Below are positions 34,450 through 42,594 of a stretch of DNA of 48,837 bases, piece after piece. Where the stretch lies: NCBI GenBank assembly GCA_030537315.1, contig JAUNNZ010000010.1, positions 1 to 48,837 on the forward strand, in the 5' to 3' direction. This DNA comes from Bacteroidia bacterium. Lineage in GTDB: Bacteria > Bacteroidota > Bacteroidia > Bacteroidales > UBA932. The notes under the pieces were generated by a model. That model was not told where the DNA came from, ran no database searches, and saw only the letters and a list, made by a program, of their open reading frames with translations. The position numbers were made by a program, and so were the translations under genes. Positions within the stretch are counted from its first letter, which is position 1. The number at the start of each line of letters is the position of its first letter.

Positions 34450-36183
34450 CTATATAATATCGTCGCGCTCGCGCATGTCGCGCACGCGAAGCTGTATGCT
34501 TGAATTCCCCCGGTAGTAATTTTCCACAATCGCATAGCAGACGTCGAAAGGATTGCCTTCCTTGATATAGTCGGAGAAGTCTGCCATATTAAAGGCTATG
34601 GCCGGTATCTGATGATACGGCTGGGATTCCTGAATGAGATCCAGTTTCAGATGTACACCGCCGGCACCAACCTTGCGGCCGCTGCCTGCATCATAGACGT
34701 TTTCGGTGACGAAAATAGGGTTGCTGTTGCCGGGGCCGAACGGCTGGAACTGCTTCAGGATGCGGAAGAACTTCGGAGTGATCTGCGCGAAGTCGAGCTT
34801 TGCGTCGACGTCCACAATAGGAGTGAGCATCTCTGATGTGATCTTTCCCGCCACAAACGCATCCATACGACGGGCGAACTCTTCCAGATTCTCTTCCTTG
34901 AGGGTAAGGCCCGCGGCATAAACGTGACCGCCGAAATTCTCGAGAAGGTCGGCACAGCTCTCGATTGCGCCGTAGAGGTCGAAACCGGCGACGCTGCGGG
35001 CGGAGCCGTTGACGAATCCGTTCGACTTGGTAAGGACAACAGTCGGCTTGTAATAGGCCTCGACGAGGCGGGAGGCGACGATGCCGACGACGCCCTTGTT
35101 CCACTTCGGGTTATAGACTATCGTGACGTTCTCGCTGGCGAGGCATTTGCCCTCCTGCACCATCTCAAGCGCCTCCTGTGTGATTTCGCGGTCTATGTTC
35201 TTGCGGTCGTTGTTGTTTTCGTTGATCTTCTCTCCGATGAACATCGCGGTTCTGGTGTCGGTCGCCTTGAGAAGTTCGACCGCCAGACGGCCGGATTCCA
35301 TACGGCCGGCCGCATTGATGCGGGGACCGATCTTGAAGACTATGTCGTCGATGGAAATGTGGCCGGGCTCCAGATTGGAGAGGTTTATCATTGCAAGGAG
35401 TCCCTTGCAAGGGTTCTCGTTCAACTGCTTGAGTCCGAAATGGCTGAGGACACGGTTCTCGCCGACCATGGTCACGAGGTCGGACGATATGCTGACCACG
35501 AGGAGGTCCAGGAGCGGAATGAGACTCTCGAACGGAACTCCGAATTTCTGCGAATATGCCTGCACAAGCTTGAAACCCACTCCGCAGCCGGAGAGGTCGT
35601 CGAACGGATAGTGGCAGTCTTCGCGCTTCGGATCCAGGACGGCTACTGCTTTCGGAAGGGAATCCTCAGGGAGGTGATGGTCGCAGATGATCACCTCCAC
35701 ACCTTTGCTGCGGGCGTATTCGACCTTATCGATGGCCTTGATGCCGCAGTCAAGCGTGATGATGAGGTTGAAACCGCCTTCGGCCGCCCAGTCAAGACCC
35801 TTGTATGACACGCCATATCCCTCGTCATAGCGGTCCGGGATATAGAAATCGACATTGTTTGTAAACCTCTGGATAAAGGAGTAGACAAGGGCAACTGCAG
35901 TGGTGCCATCAACGTCATAGTCACCATACACGAGTATCTTCTCGCCGGTAGTGATGGCCTTGTGAAGACGCTCCACCGCCACGTCCATATCCTTCATAAG
36001 GAACGGGTCGTGGAGATCAGAGAGACTCGGGCGGAAAAATGAGCGGGCCTGCTCGAAGGTTTCGACACCGCGCTTCACGAGAAGCTCCGCCAGGACTTTG
36101 TCAATCCCGACCTCGGTGGCGAGGCGCTCGACCTTTGCGGGGTCGGCCTGCTCCTTGAGTATCCACTTGCATTCTTTGGCCAT
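34450..36183 (-). CDS. recJ: Single-stranded-DNA-specific exonuclease RecJ
   Basis: This 577-residue 5'-3' exonuclease acts in recombination and mismatch repair. DHH-family motifs are visible: GDYDVDGTTA (about 92-101), LDCGIKA, CDHHLPED, and GGHVYAAGLTL in the DHHA1 part, followed by an OB-like C-terminal domain. ATG 36183 is preferred: a GTG two codons upstream would lie at or before the predicted transcription start. It is convergent with parC (18-nt gap, no hairpin) and divergent from lysS. Confidence 0.95.
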   Translation of the reverse strand: MAKECKWILKEQADPAKVERLATEVGIDKVLAELLVKRGVETFEQARSFFRPSLSDLHDPFLMKDMDVAVERLHKAITTGEKILVYGDYDVDGTTAVALVYSFIQRFTNNVDFYIPDRYDEGYGVSYKGLDWAAEGGFNLIITLDCGIKAIDKVEYARSKGVEVIICDHHLPEDSLPKAVAVLDPKREDCHYPFDDLSGCGVGFKLVQAYSQKFGVPFESLIPLLDLLVVSISSDLVTMVGENRVLSHFGLKQLNENPCKGLLAMINLSNLEPGHISIDDIVFKIGPRINAAGRMESGRLAVELLKATDTRTAMFIGEKINENNNDRKNIDREITQEALEMVQEGKCLASENVTIVYNPKWNKGVVGIVASRLVEAYYKPTVVLTKSNGFVNGSARSVAGFDLYGAIESCADLLENFGGHVYAAGLTLKEENLEEFARRMDAFVAGKITSEMLTPIVDVDAKLDFAQITPKFFRILKQFQPFGPGNSNPIFVTENVYDAGSGRKVGAGGVHLKLDLIQESQPYHQIPAIAFNMADFSDYIKEGNPFDVCYAIVENYYRGNSSIQLRVRDMRERDDII

Positions 36184-36190
36184 AATCACA

Positions 36191-36198
36191 CAAAGTTA
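36191..36198 (-). promoter_or_regulatory. -7 element of recJ, nearly leaderless
   Basis: The minus strand reads TAACTTTG, a perfect match. Its last base is only 8 nt before the recJ ATG, so the leader would be about 2 nt. Confidence 0.55.
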
Positions 36199-36206
36199 AC
36201 AAGAAC

Positions 36207-36238
36207 TTTGCAAAAAAGAAAATGGATGGATATCTTTG
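36207..36238 (+). promoter_or_regulatory. Promoter of lysS
   Basis: TTTG (36207-36210), a 20-nt spacer and TATCTTTG (36231-36238) give a full consensus match. The leader would be about 19 nt. It overlaps the divergent recJ control region. Confidence 0.75.
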
Positions 36239-36262
36239 TATGATTTAAGAAAATCGGCATTT

Positions 36263-37792
36263 ATGGCACTTAGCGAACAGGAACTTCTTCGCCGCGAATC
36301 GCTGGCGAAACTCAGAGAACTCGGCATCGAGCCTTATCCGGCCGCCGAATATCCGGTCAACACGAACGCCGCGGAGATTGAAGCGGGTTATGACCCTGAA
36401 AAGAACAACTTCCAGGAAGTCTGCATAGCGGGCCGCCTTATGAGCCGCCGCATCATGGGCGCGGCTTCATTCGGTGAGCTGCAGGACGAAACCGGCCGCA
36501 TCCAGATTTACGTCAAGCGCGACGAAATCTGTCCGGACGAGGACAAGACCATGTACAACACCGTCTGGAAGAGACTCCTCGACATCGGAGACGTCATCGG
36601 CATCAAGGGTTTTGCGTTCATCACCCAGACAGGCCAGCTGAGCGTTCACGCCAAAGAGCTCACGCTCCTCAGCAAGTCGCTCCGCGTCCTTCCTATAGTC
36701 AAGGAGCAGGACGGACAGGTCTTTGACGCCGTCACCGACCCCGAACTCCGCTACCGCCAGCGTTACGTCGACCTCATCATCAACCCGCAGGTCAAGGAGA
36801 CTTTCGTAAAGAGGGCCAAGATCATCGCCACAATGCGCGAGTACTTCAACCAGGCCGGCTGCCTCGAAGTCGAGACCCCTATCCTCCAGAGCATCCCGGG
36901 CGGCGCCACCGCACGTCCGTTCATCACGCACCACAATGCGCTTGATATTCCGCTGTACCTCCGCATCGCCAACGAGCTCTACCTCAAGAGGCTCATCGTG
37001 GGCGGATACAGCGGCGTCTATGAGTTCGCCAAGGATTTCCGCAACGAGGGTATGGACAAGACCCACAACCCGGAGTTCACCTGTATGGAAATCTATGTGG
37101 CCTACAAGGACTACAACTGGATGATGAAGTTCGTCGAGACGATGCTCGCCAAAATCTCACAGAACGTCAACGGCACCACCGTCGTCAACATCGGCGGCAA
37201 CGAGGTTGACTTCGGCGGCACATACCGCCGCCTGCCTATACTCGACGCCATCAGGGAATACGCGGGTGTGGATGTCAAGGGGATGTCGGAAGACGAACTC
37301 CGCGACACCTGCAAGAAGCTCCACGTGGACATCGAGCCGTCCATGGGCAAGGGCAAGCTCATTGATGCCATTTTCGGCACATTCTGCGAAGACAAGCTCA
37401 TACAGCCAACCTTCGTGACCGACTACCCTGTCGAGATGTCCCCTCTTACAAAGCGCCACCGCGAGGACCCTACCCTTACCGAACGTTTCGAACTGTTCGT
37501 ATGCGGCAAGGAGCTCGCAAATGCATATTCCGAGCTGAACGACCCTATCGACCAGCTCGAACGCTTCGAGGAGCAGGCGCGGCTCAAGAGCAACGGCGAC
37601 GATGAGGCTATGTTCATCGACTACGACTTCGTACGCGCCCTCGAGTACGGCATGCCTCCGACCTCAGGCCTTGGAATGGGCATCGACCGACTGACTATGT
37701 TCATGACCGGTCAGACCACCATCCAGGACGTCCTGTTCTTCCCGCAGATGCGTCCTGAAAAAGTAAAGAAAGAAGATAAAACCGAAGAATAG
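36263..37792 (+). CDS. lysS: Lysyl-tRNA synthetase (class II)
   Basis: The 509-residue class II synthetase has an N-terminal OB-fold anticodon-binding domain ([21 protein letters not shown] near 53-73). Motif 2 shows as [21 protein letters not shown] and motif 3 as [11 protein letters not shown] near the C-terminus. Start 36263 ([11 protein letters not shown]) matches family N-termini; an earlier TTG overlaps the -7 box. Its TAG stop shares its G with the GTG start of the next gene. Confidence 0.97.
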   Translation: MALSEQELLRRESLAKLRELGIEPYPAAEYPVNTNAAEIEAGYDPEKNNFQEVCIAGRLMSRRIMGAASFGELQDETGRIQIYVKRDEICPDEDKTMYNTVWKRLLDIGDVIGIKGFAFITQTGQLSVHAKELTLLSKSLRVLPIVKEQDGQVFDAVTDPELRYRQRYVDLIINPQVKETFVKRAKIIATMREYFNQAGCLEVETPILQSIPGGATARPFITHHNALDIPLYLRIANELYLKRLIVGGYSGVYEFAKDFRNEGMDKTHNPEFTCMEIYVAYKDYNWMMKFVETMLAKISQNVNGTTVVNIGGNEVDFGGTYRRLPILDAIREYAGVDVKGMSEDELRDTCKKLHVDIEPSMGKGKLIDAIFGTFCEDKLIQPTFVTDYPVEMSPLTKRHREDPTLTERFELFVCGKELANAYSELNDPIDQLERFEEQARLKSNGDDEAMFIDYDFVRALEYGMPPTSGLGMGIDRLTMFMTGQTTIQDVLFFPQMRPEKVKKEDKTEE

Positions 37793-38592
37793 TGACCGAA
37801 AAAATCACGTCGGCCCAGAATCCGAAGATCAAACAGCTGCTCGCGCTCCAGGAAAAGTCAAGACTGAGGCGCGAGACTGGTTTATTCGTCGTCGAGGGCC
37901 GTCGCGAGCTCCAGCATTGCATTGATGCGGGGTTTGAGGTCGATACCATATTTTTCTGCGATTTCGGCGAAGACGGAACGTCAGGGATGACTTCCGGTTT
38001 CATTGCCGCTGCGCAGAAAACATTTGAGATCAGTAAGGAAATATACCAGAAGATTGCATACCGTGAAGGAACCGAGGGCATTATCGCTGAAGTCAGGGTC
38101 AAGGAGAGGAAGCTGGAGGATTTGAAGATGAAGGAAAATCCGCTGATCGTAGTGCTGGAGAGCGTGGAGAAGCCCGGGAACCTGGGAGCCGTGCTGCGCA
38201 GCGCGGATGCCGCCGGCGCAGACGCAGTGATCATTTGCGACCCGCTGACTGACCTTTTCAACCCCAACCTCATCCGCGCTTCGATAGGAGCGGTGTTTAC
38301 GGTGCCTTGCGTGGCCTGCTCTTCAGAGGAAGCGATTGGCTGGCTTAAAGCCAATGATGTGCAGATCCTTACGGCGCAGCTGCAGGACAGCGAATGGTAT
38401 TATGATACCGATATGAGACGCGGCAGCGCGATTGTCATCGGCACGGAAGCCACAGGCCTGACCCAGGCGTGGCGCGACGCCGCCGACGCCCATGTCAAGA
38501 TCCCTATGCTTGGCGCGATGGACTCCCTCAACGCATCCGTCTCCGCCGCCATACTCCTTTTCGAAGCCGTACGCCAGCGCAAAAGCAGATGA
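37792..38592 (+). CDS. TrmH-family RNA methyltransferase (two-domain, RlmB-like)
   Basis: A 266-residue SPOUT methyltransferase with an N-terminal substrate-binding domain (RRETGLFVVEGRRELQHCI near 23-41). The catalytic motifs are VLESVEKPGNLGAVLRSADA (motif 1), IVIGTEATGL (motif 2) and PMLGAMDSLNASVSAAILLFEA (motif 3). It should 2'-O-methylate rRNA or tRNA; the target is unknown. It begins with GTG in a TAGTG overlap with lysS and ends in an ATGA overlap with aroE. This is the second SPOUT gene in the window. Confidence 0.92.
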   Translation: MTEKITSAQNPKIKQLLALQEKSRLRRETGLFVVEGRRELQHCIDAGFEVDTIFFCDFGEDGTSGMTSGFIAAAQKTFEISKEIYQKIAYREGTEGIIAEVRVKERKLEDLKMKENPLIVVLESVEKPGNLGAVLRSADAAGADAVIICDPLTDLFNPNLIRASIGAVFTVPCVACSSEEAIGWLKANDVQILTAQLQDSEWYYDTDMRRGSAIVIGTEATGLTQAWRDAADAHVKIPMLGAMDSLNASVSAAILLFEAVRQRKSR

Positions 38593-39239
38593 ACAGCACG
38601 GAAAGATATCGTTTCGGTCTGATAGGGTACCCGATCGGCCACTCACAAAGTCCCGCTCTTTTCAAAAAAGAGTGCGGGGGCCGCTGGGAGTACGACCTGC
38701 TGGAATTTGACAATTTCGAGGATTCGTTGAAAGCGTTTGCCGACGGGCCGTACAAGGCCGTGAACGTGACGGCGCCTTACAAGACGCTGGCGGCTGAGAG
38801 GGCAGACATCCGCAGCGCAGCTGTAGAGCGCATAGGCGCAGCAAACATCCTCGTCAAGACGCCGGAGGGCATCGCTGCCTACAATTCCGATTTCCTTGCG
38901 GTCAGGGAATTGCTCGAAAAGGCCGGGGCAAAGTCAGTGACCGTAATTGGTCTGGGCGGTGCCGGACGCGCCGCACTCGCCGCAGCCGAAGGTCTGGGAC
39001 TTCCTGTCCGCGGTCTTCACCACAATGAAATCTCCGAAGGCGTCGCAGACGACACCATCATCTACACCCTGCCATCCGCCGTGCCGGGATGCGACAGGCT
39101 GGATTGCCGTGTCATCATCGAAGCGAACTATAAGGACCCGTGCCTCATGGGACACAACGGCTACATATCGGGGTTTGAGTGGCTGCACGCACAGGCCGTA
39201 CTGGGATTCGGAATTCTGACCGGACAATCTGGAGAATAA
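38589..39239 (+). CDS. aroE: Shikimate dehydrogenase (short form)
   Basis: The 216-residue enzyme reduces dehydroshikimate with NADPH in aromatic amino acid synthesis. Key residues are present: S19 and S21 in GHSQSP, the catalytic K65 in NVTAPYK, and D101 in YNSD. A GLGGAGRAALAA nucleotide-binding loop follows. At 216 residues it is clearly shorter than E. coli AroE (272), with a compressed NADP domain. The ATG overlaps the upstream stop as ATGA. Confidence 0.92.
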   Translation: MNSTERYRFGLIGYPIGHSQSPALFKKECGGRWEYDLLEFDNFEDSLKAFADGPYKAVNVTAPYKTLAAERADIRSAAVERIGAANILVKTPEGIAAYNSDFLAVRELLEKAGAKSVTVIGLGGAGRAALAAAEGLGLPVRGLHHNEISEGVADDTIIYTLPSAVPGCDRLDCRVIIEANYKDPCLMGHNGYISGFEWLHAQAVLGFGILTGQSGE

Positions 39240-39243
39240 TCAT

Positions 39244-39251
39244 TAACTTTG
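39244..39251 (+). promoter_or_regulatory. -7 element of the dipeptidase promoter
   Basis: TAACTTTG is a perfect match 24 nt before the ATG at 39275; the leader would be about 18 nt. No clear -33 TTTG is seen. Confidence 0.55.
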
Positions 39252-39274
39252 TACTGAAACAAATCAGTATAAAT

Positions 39275-40021
39275 ATGAGTGGCAAATATCTTTTGACGGC
39301 AGGGGCAGTTTTCATCGTCCTGCTGGCAGCCTGTAAAAGCACAGCGAAGTCAACATTCTCAGATGACAGCTCCAATTTCGTGCTGGTAACCGATGTGGTG
39401 CCGGACGCGATACTTGAGATACGCTATTACAGTACGTTCAATTTCATCGGCGACCGCATCCCGGGTTATGACGAGCCGATTGCGATCATCACCCGCCGGG
39501 CCGCGGATTCGCTCAAGGTTGTGAGCGACGAGCTCAGGGAGCAGGGCTACAGGCTCAAGATTTTCGATGCCTACAGGCCTCAGTGCGCCGTTGACTATTT
39601 TATGAAATGGGCAAAGGATATCGACGATGTCAGGATGAGGGATTATTTCTATCCGGAACTTGACAAGTCAGTCCTGGTTCCTCAGGGATATATTGCCGAA
39701 AAGAGCGGACACACCAGGGGCTCCACCATTGACCTTACCCTGTTTGATATGGAGAAACAATGGGAAGTGGATATGGGCGGCACTTTTGATTATTTCGGAG
39801 CGGCTTCGCATCCGGACATTCTGCCCGGTCAGGAAATCGGTTCATACAAGCCTATCAATGAGGAGCAGTACCGCAACAGGATGATCCTCCGCGAAGCTAT
39901 GATGCGCCACGGCTTCAAGCCATACGAAAGCGAGTGGTGGCATTTCACACTGATTGACGAGCCTTATCCCAACACTTATTTCACATTCCCGTTAAGGACT
40001 TCATCCGTCCCGCACGAATAA
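39275..40021 (+). CDS. VanX/DdpX-type D-Ala-D-Ala dipeptidase lipoprotein
   Basis: A protein of 248 residues with a lipoprotein signal (lipobox LAAC, Cys20). The peptidase M15D domain carries the zinc site: H146 and D153 in SGHTRGSTID, and H223 with catalytic E220 in ESEWWHF. DAYRP supplies the conserved arginine. Being exported, it most likely trims D-Ala-D-Ala or muropeptides in the periplasm. It is not evidence of vancomycin resistance, because no vanH, vanA or regulator genes are near. Confidence 0.92.
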   Translation: MSGKYLLTAGAVFIVLLAACKSTAKSTFSDDSSNFVLVTDVVPDAILEIRYYSTFNFIGDRIPGYDEPIAIITRRAADSLKVVSDELREQGYRLKIFDAYRPQCAVDYFMKWAKDIDDVRMRDYFYPELDKSVLVPQGYIAEKSGHTRGSTIDLTLFDMEKQWEVDMGGTFDYFGAASHPDILPGQEIGSYKPINEEQYRNRMILREAMMRHGFKPYESEWWHFTLIDEPYPNTYFTFPLRTSSVPHE

Positions 40022-40051
40022 GTCTGCACGGAAAATTTTCCTTCAGAAGTA

Positions 40052-40084
40052 TTTGCGGAATTCAAGTAATTATCGCTATATTGC
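40052..40084 (+). promoter_or_regulatory. Candidate promoter and leader hairpin of ssb
   Basis: TTTG (40052-40055), a 21-nt spacer and the imperfect -7 box TATATTGC (40077-40084) precede ssb by about 45 nt. The leader contains a small hairpin CGGGC-GTGTT-GCCCG (40093-40107). The evidence is moderate. Confidence 0.4.
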
Positions 40085-40127
40085 AGATGCGTCGGGCGTG
40101 TTGCCCGGAGCATAAAAACATAACGCT

Positions 40128-40661
40128 ATGTCATTGAATAAAGTAATGCTTATCGGTAACGTTGGTAGAGACCCGGAAGTACGTTACCTTGATGGAAATT
40201 CTGCACAGGGGACAAAAGTTGCAACCTTCACACTGGCCACGTCGGAGAGATACAGGGACCGCAATGGAGAGTTGAGAGAGAACACCGAATGGCACAACAT
40301 CGTAGCCTGGAGACAGTCTGCGGACGTTTGCGAAAAATTCGTAAGGAAGGGCACCCAGCTCTACATCGAGGGGCGCCTCAGGACAAGATCATACACCGAT
40401 TCCACAGGTGCCAAGAAGTACACCACCGAAATCACGGTGGACAACCTTCAGCTTCTCGGCCGCAGGGACGGTGGTGATGACATGAATTCAGCGCCTCAGG
40501 GCGGATATCAGCCTCAACCTGCACAGCCTGCTTACCAGCAGCCGGCATATCAGGCTCCAAGGCCTGCGGCTCCTGCTCAGGCAGCGCCTGCGGCAGCTGT
40601 CCAGGAACAGCCGATAGACATCAATCTTGATGGAGGTTCCACCGACGACCTACCGTTCTAG
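40128..40661 (+). CDS. ssb: Single-stranded DNA-binding protein
   Basis: This 177-residue protein has an OB fold (MSLNKVMLIGNVGRDPEVRY to about residue 107). A Gln/Pro/Ala-rich linker (about 120-160) follows, and the acidic tip ends DDLPF, which recruits repair and replication proteins. Length and plan are standard. Its last four codons overlap the end of the convergent aroK gene. Confidence 0.97.
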   Translation: MSLNKVMLIGNVGRDPEVRYLDGNSAQGTKVATFTLATSERYRDRNGELRENTEWHNIVAWRQSADVCEKFVRKGTQLYIEGRLRTRSYTDSTGAKKYTTEITVDNLQLLGRRDGGDDMNSAPQGGYQPQPAQPAYQQPAYQAPRPAAPAQAAPAAAVQEQPIDINLDGGSTDDLPF

Positions 40662-41144
40662 AAGCGCAGTTATTTCAGCAGCTATCATCTGCGGCGTCTT
40701 ATCATCGGTTTCGATGGTGAACGCCGCTTTTTCGTACAACGGCTCGCGGGAAGCGAGCAAAGAAGCCGCGTCCGCATTGAACAGAGGCCGTTTGACGGAG
40801 CTTTGCGCAAGATTTGCGCTGATGCGTTCAAATGAGGATTTCAAATAGAACGAAGTGGTCCGGGAAAGGATGATGTCAAGCGCTTCCGGAGTGGTCACAG
40901 TACCTCCGCCGAGCGCCAGGACGATGGAATCCCCCGTGCTGCGGGACAGCACGGCGCGCAGCGTGTCGAGTTCGACGGAACGGAAGTATGCCTCGCCGCT
41001 TTCAAACAGTTCCTCGATGCTTTTCCCTGTGCGGAGAGTTATGGCCCTGTCAAGGTCCACGAAACGCAGGCCGAGCTTTTTTGAAAGTTCGTATCCCACG
41101 CGGCTTTTTCCGCAGCCCATGAATCCTGTAAGACAGATTACCAT
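40650..41144 (-). CDS. aroK: Shikimate kinase
   Basis: The 164-residue kinase phosphorylates shikimate at the 3-OH. It has the P-loop GFMGCGKS (7-14), the shikimate-binding DLD motif (VDLDRAI), ALGGGTVTTPEAL, and the lid arginine region KRPLF. Start ATG 41144 is preferred over the TTG at 41165, which falls inside the -7 box. It overlaps ssb tail-to-tail by 12 nt. Confidence 0.95.
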   Translation of the reverse strand: MVICLTGFMGCGKSRVGYELSKKLGLRFVDLDRAITLRTGKSIEELFESGEAYFRSVELDTLRAVLSRSTGDSIVLALGGGTVTTPEALDIILSRTTSFYLKSSFERISANLAQSSVKRPLFNADAASLLASREPLYEKAAFTIETDDKTPQMIAAEITALLER

Positions 41145-41162
41145 TTCGCTTGATTTCAGTTT

Positions 41163-41170
41163 CAAATATA
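41163..41170 (-). promoter_or_regulatory. -7 element of the aroK promoter
   Basis: The minus strand reads TATATTTG, a perfect match 19 nt before the aroK ATG; the leader would be about 13 nt. Confidence 0.6.
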
Positions 41171-41192
41171 CGGATTAATCGAGAAAAAGCCG

Positions 41193-41200
41193 TATCTTTA
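41193..41200 (+). promoter_or_regulatory. Candidate -7 element of the MFS transporter gene
   Basis: TATCTTTA differs from TAnnTTTG in the last base and lies 27 nt before the ATG at 41227. It is divergent from the aroK promoter. Confidence 0.45.
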
Positions 41201-41226
41201 CACGATTTAGAAAACTGATTTGGAAA

Positions 41227-42594
41227 ATGTCTGAAAAAGTGAACAAACTGATGAATGACTCCTTCATTGCCCGCTGGAGCGTTCTCATACTGGTAGCGGC
41301 GATGATGTTCTTCGCCTATATGTTCGTGGACGTCATGTCCCCGCTCAAATCCCTTGTTGAAACAAATCTTGGCTGGAACAGCGGCGTATTCGGAAAATAC
41401 GCGGCGTCCGAGTATATACTCAACGTCTGCGGTTTCCTCATCATCGCCGGCGTGATTCTCGACAAGCTCGGCGTCCGCTTCTCCGGCGTGCTTTCCGCAG
41501 CACTGATGGTCGCCGGCGCCGGAATCAAGTTCATCGGCATCAGCGACTGGTTCCAGACCACGGCTCTCTGCCAGTGGCTCGGCACCTGGTGGGTCGAGAT
41601 GCCTGCAAGCGCAAAGATGGCGTCACTCGGCTTCATGATTTTCGGCTGCGGCTGCGAAATGGAGGGGACCAACGTTTCCAAGATTCTCGCAAAGTGGTTC
41701 AAGGGCAAGGAAATGGCTCTTGCGATGGGTCTCGAGATGGCCATCGCCCGTCTCGGCGTGTTCGCAGTGATGTGGATAGCCCCTATCATCTCAGCTAAAT
41801 TCGATTCTTCCGTCATCGCACCGCTTGGATTCTGCGGAGCGCTCCTCGTTATCGGTCTCATCAACTTCATAATCTTCGGCATCCTTGACCGCAAGTTCGA
41901 CAGCCAGCTTCAGGCAGCCGGCCTCGCGACAGGCGAAGACTCTTCCGAAGAGGAATTCCATATCAAAGACCTCGGTGCAATCTTCAAGAGCAAGATGTTC
42001 TGGATCGTAGCATTGCTCTGCGTCCTTTATTACAGCGCCATCTTCCCGTTCCAGAGATATGCCACCAACTTCCTTGAGGAAACCCTCAGCATCGACGCCG
42101 ACATCGCAGCCCGCCTGTTCAGCTGCTTCCCTATCCTGGCCATGATTCTCACTCCGTTCCTCGGATTCTTCCTGGACCGCAAGGGAAAGGGCGCGACAAT
42201 GCTTATGGCCGGTTCCGTGATTATGATCGCCTGTCACCTCTGCTTCGCGTTCCTCCTTCCTGCAGTACCGTCAAAGGGACTGGCAGTCACCCTCATAGTC
42301 ATACTCGGCGTGAGCTTCTCGCTCGTACCGGCCGCACTCTGGCCATCCGTACCGAAAATCATAGACGAAAAGATTCTCGGCAGCGCTTACTGCCTGATAT
42401 TCTGGGTACAGAACATTGGACTCTGCTTCGTACCTATGCTCATCGGCTCACTCCGCCAGAACACCGGCAGTTACCTTGTGCCTATGATTGTCTTCTCCTG
42501 CTTCGGCGTGCTCGCATTCTTCCTGAGCATACTTCTCAAGCGCGAGGACAAGAAGAAGGGATACGGCCTCGAACTCCCTAACATAAAGAAGTAG
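41227..42594 (+). CDS. Major facilitator superfamily transporter
   Basis: A 455-residue protein with about twelve hydrophobic helices, arranged as two six-helix halves separated by a charged loop (about residues 232-252, with EDSSEEEFHIKD). The loop between helices 2 and 3 has the MFS-like GVILDKLGVRFSG (about 75-87). A similar FFLDRKGKG follows helix 8. It resembles the Bacteroidota MFS group often annotated NarK-like or MFSD1-like, but the substrate cannot be told. dxs starts on the base after its stop. Confidence 0.85.
   Translation: MSEKVNKLMNDSFIARWSVLILVAAMMFFAYMFVDVMSPLKSLVETNLGWNSGVFGKYAASEYILNVCGFLIIAGVILDKLGVRFSGVLSAALMVAGAGIKFIGISDWFQTTALCQWLGTWWVEMPASAKMASLGFMIFGCGCEMEGTNVSKILAKWFKGKEMALAMGLEMAIARLGVFAVMWIAPIISAKFDSSVIAPLGFCGALLVIGLINFIIFGILDRKFDSQLQAAGLATGEDSSEEEFHIKDLGAIFKSKMFWIVALLCVLYYSAIFPFQRYATNFLEETLSIDADIAARLFSCFPILAMILTPFLGFFLDRKGKGATMLMAGSVIMIACHLCFAFLLPAVPSKGLAVTLIVILGVSFSLVPAALWPSVPKIIDEKILGSAYCLIFWVQNIGLCFVPMLIGSLRQNTGSYLVPMIVFSCFGVLAFFLSILLKREDKKKGYGLELPNIKK

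Noticed and set aside
39275-40021. Vancomycin-resistance vanX
   Set aside because: The protein is a VanX-family dipeptidase but a lipoprotein, and no vanH, vanA or vanRS genes are near; a cell-wall housekeeping role is more likely.
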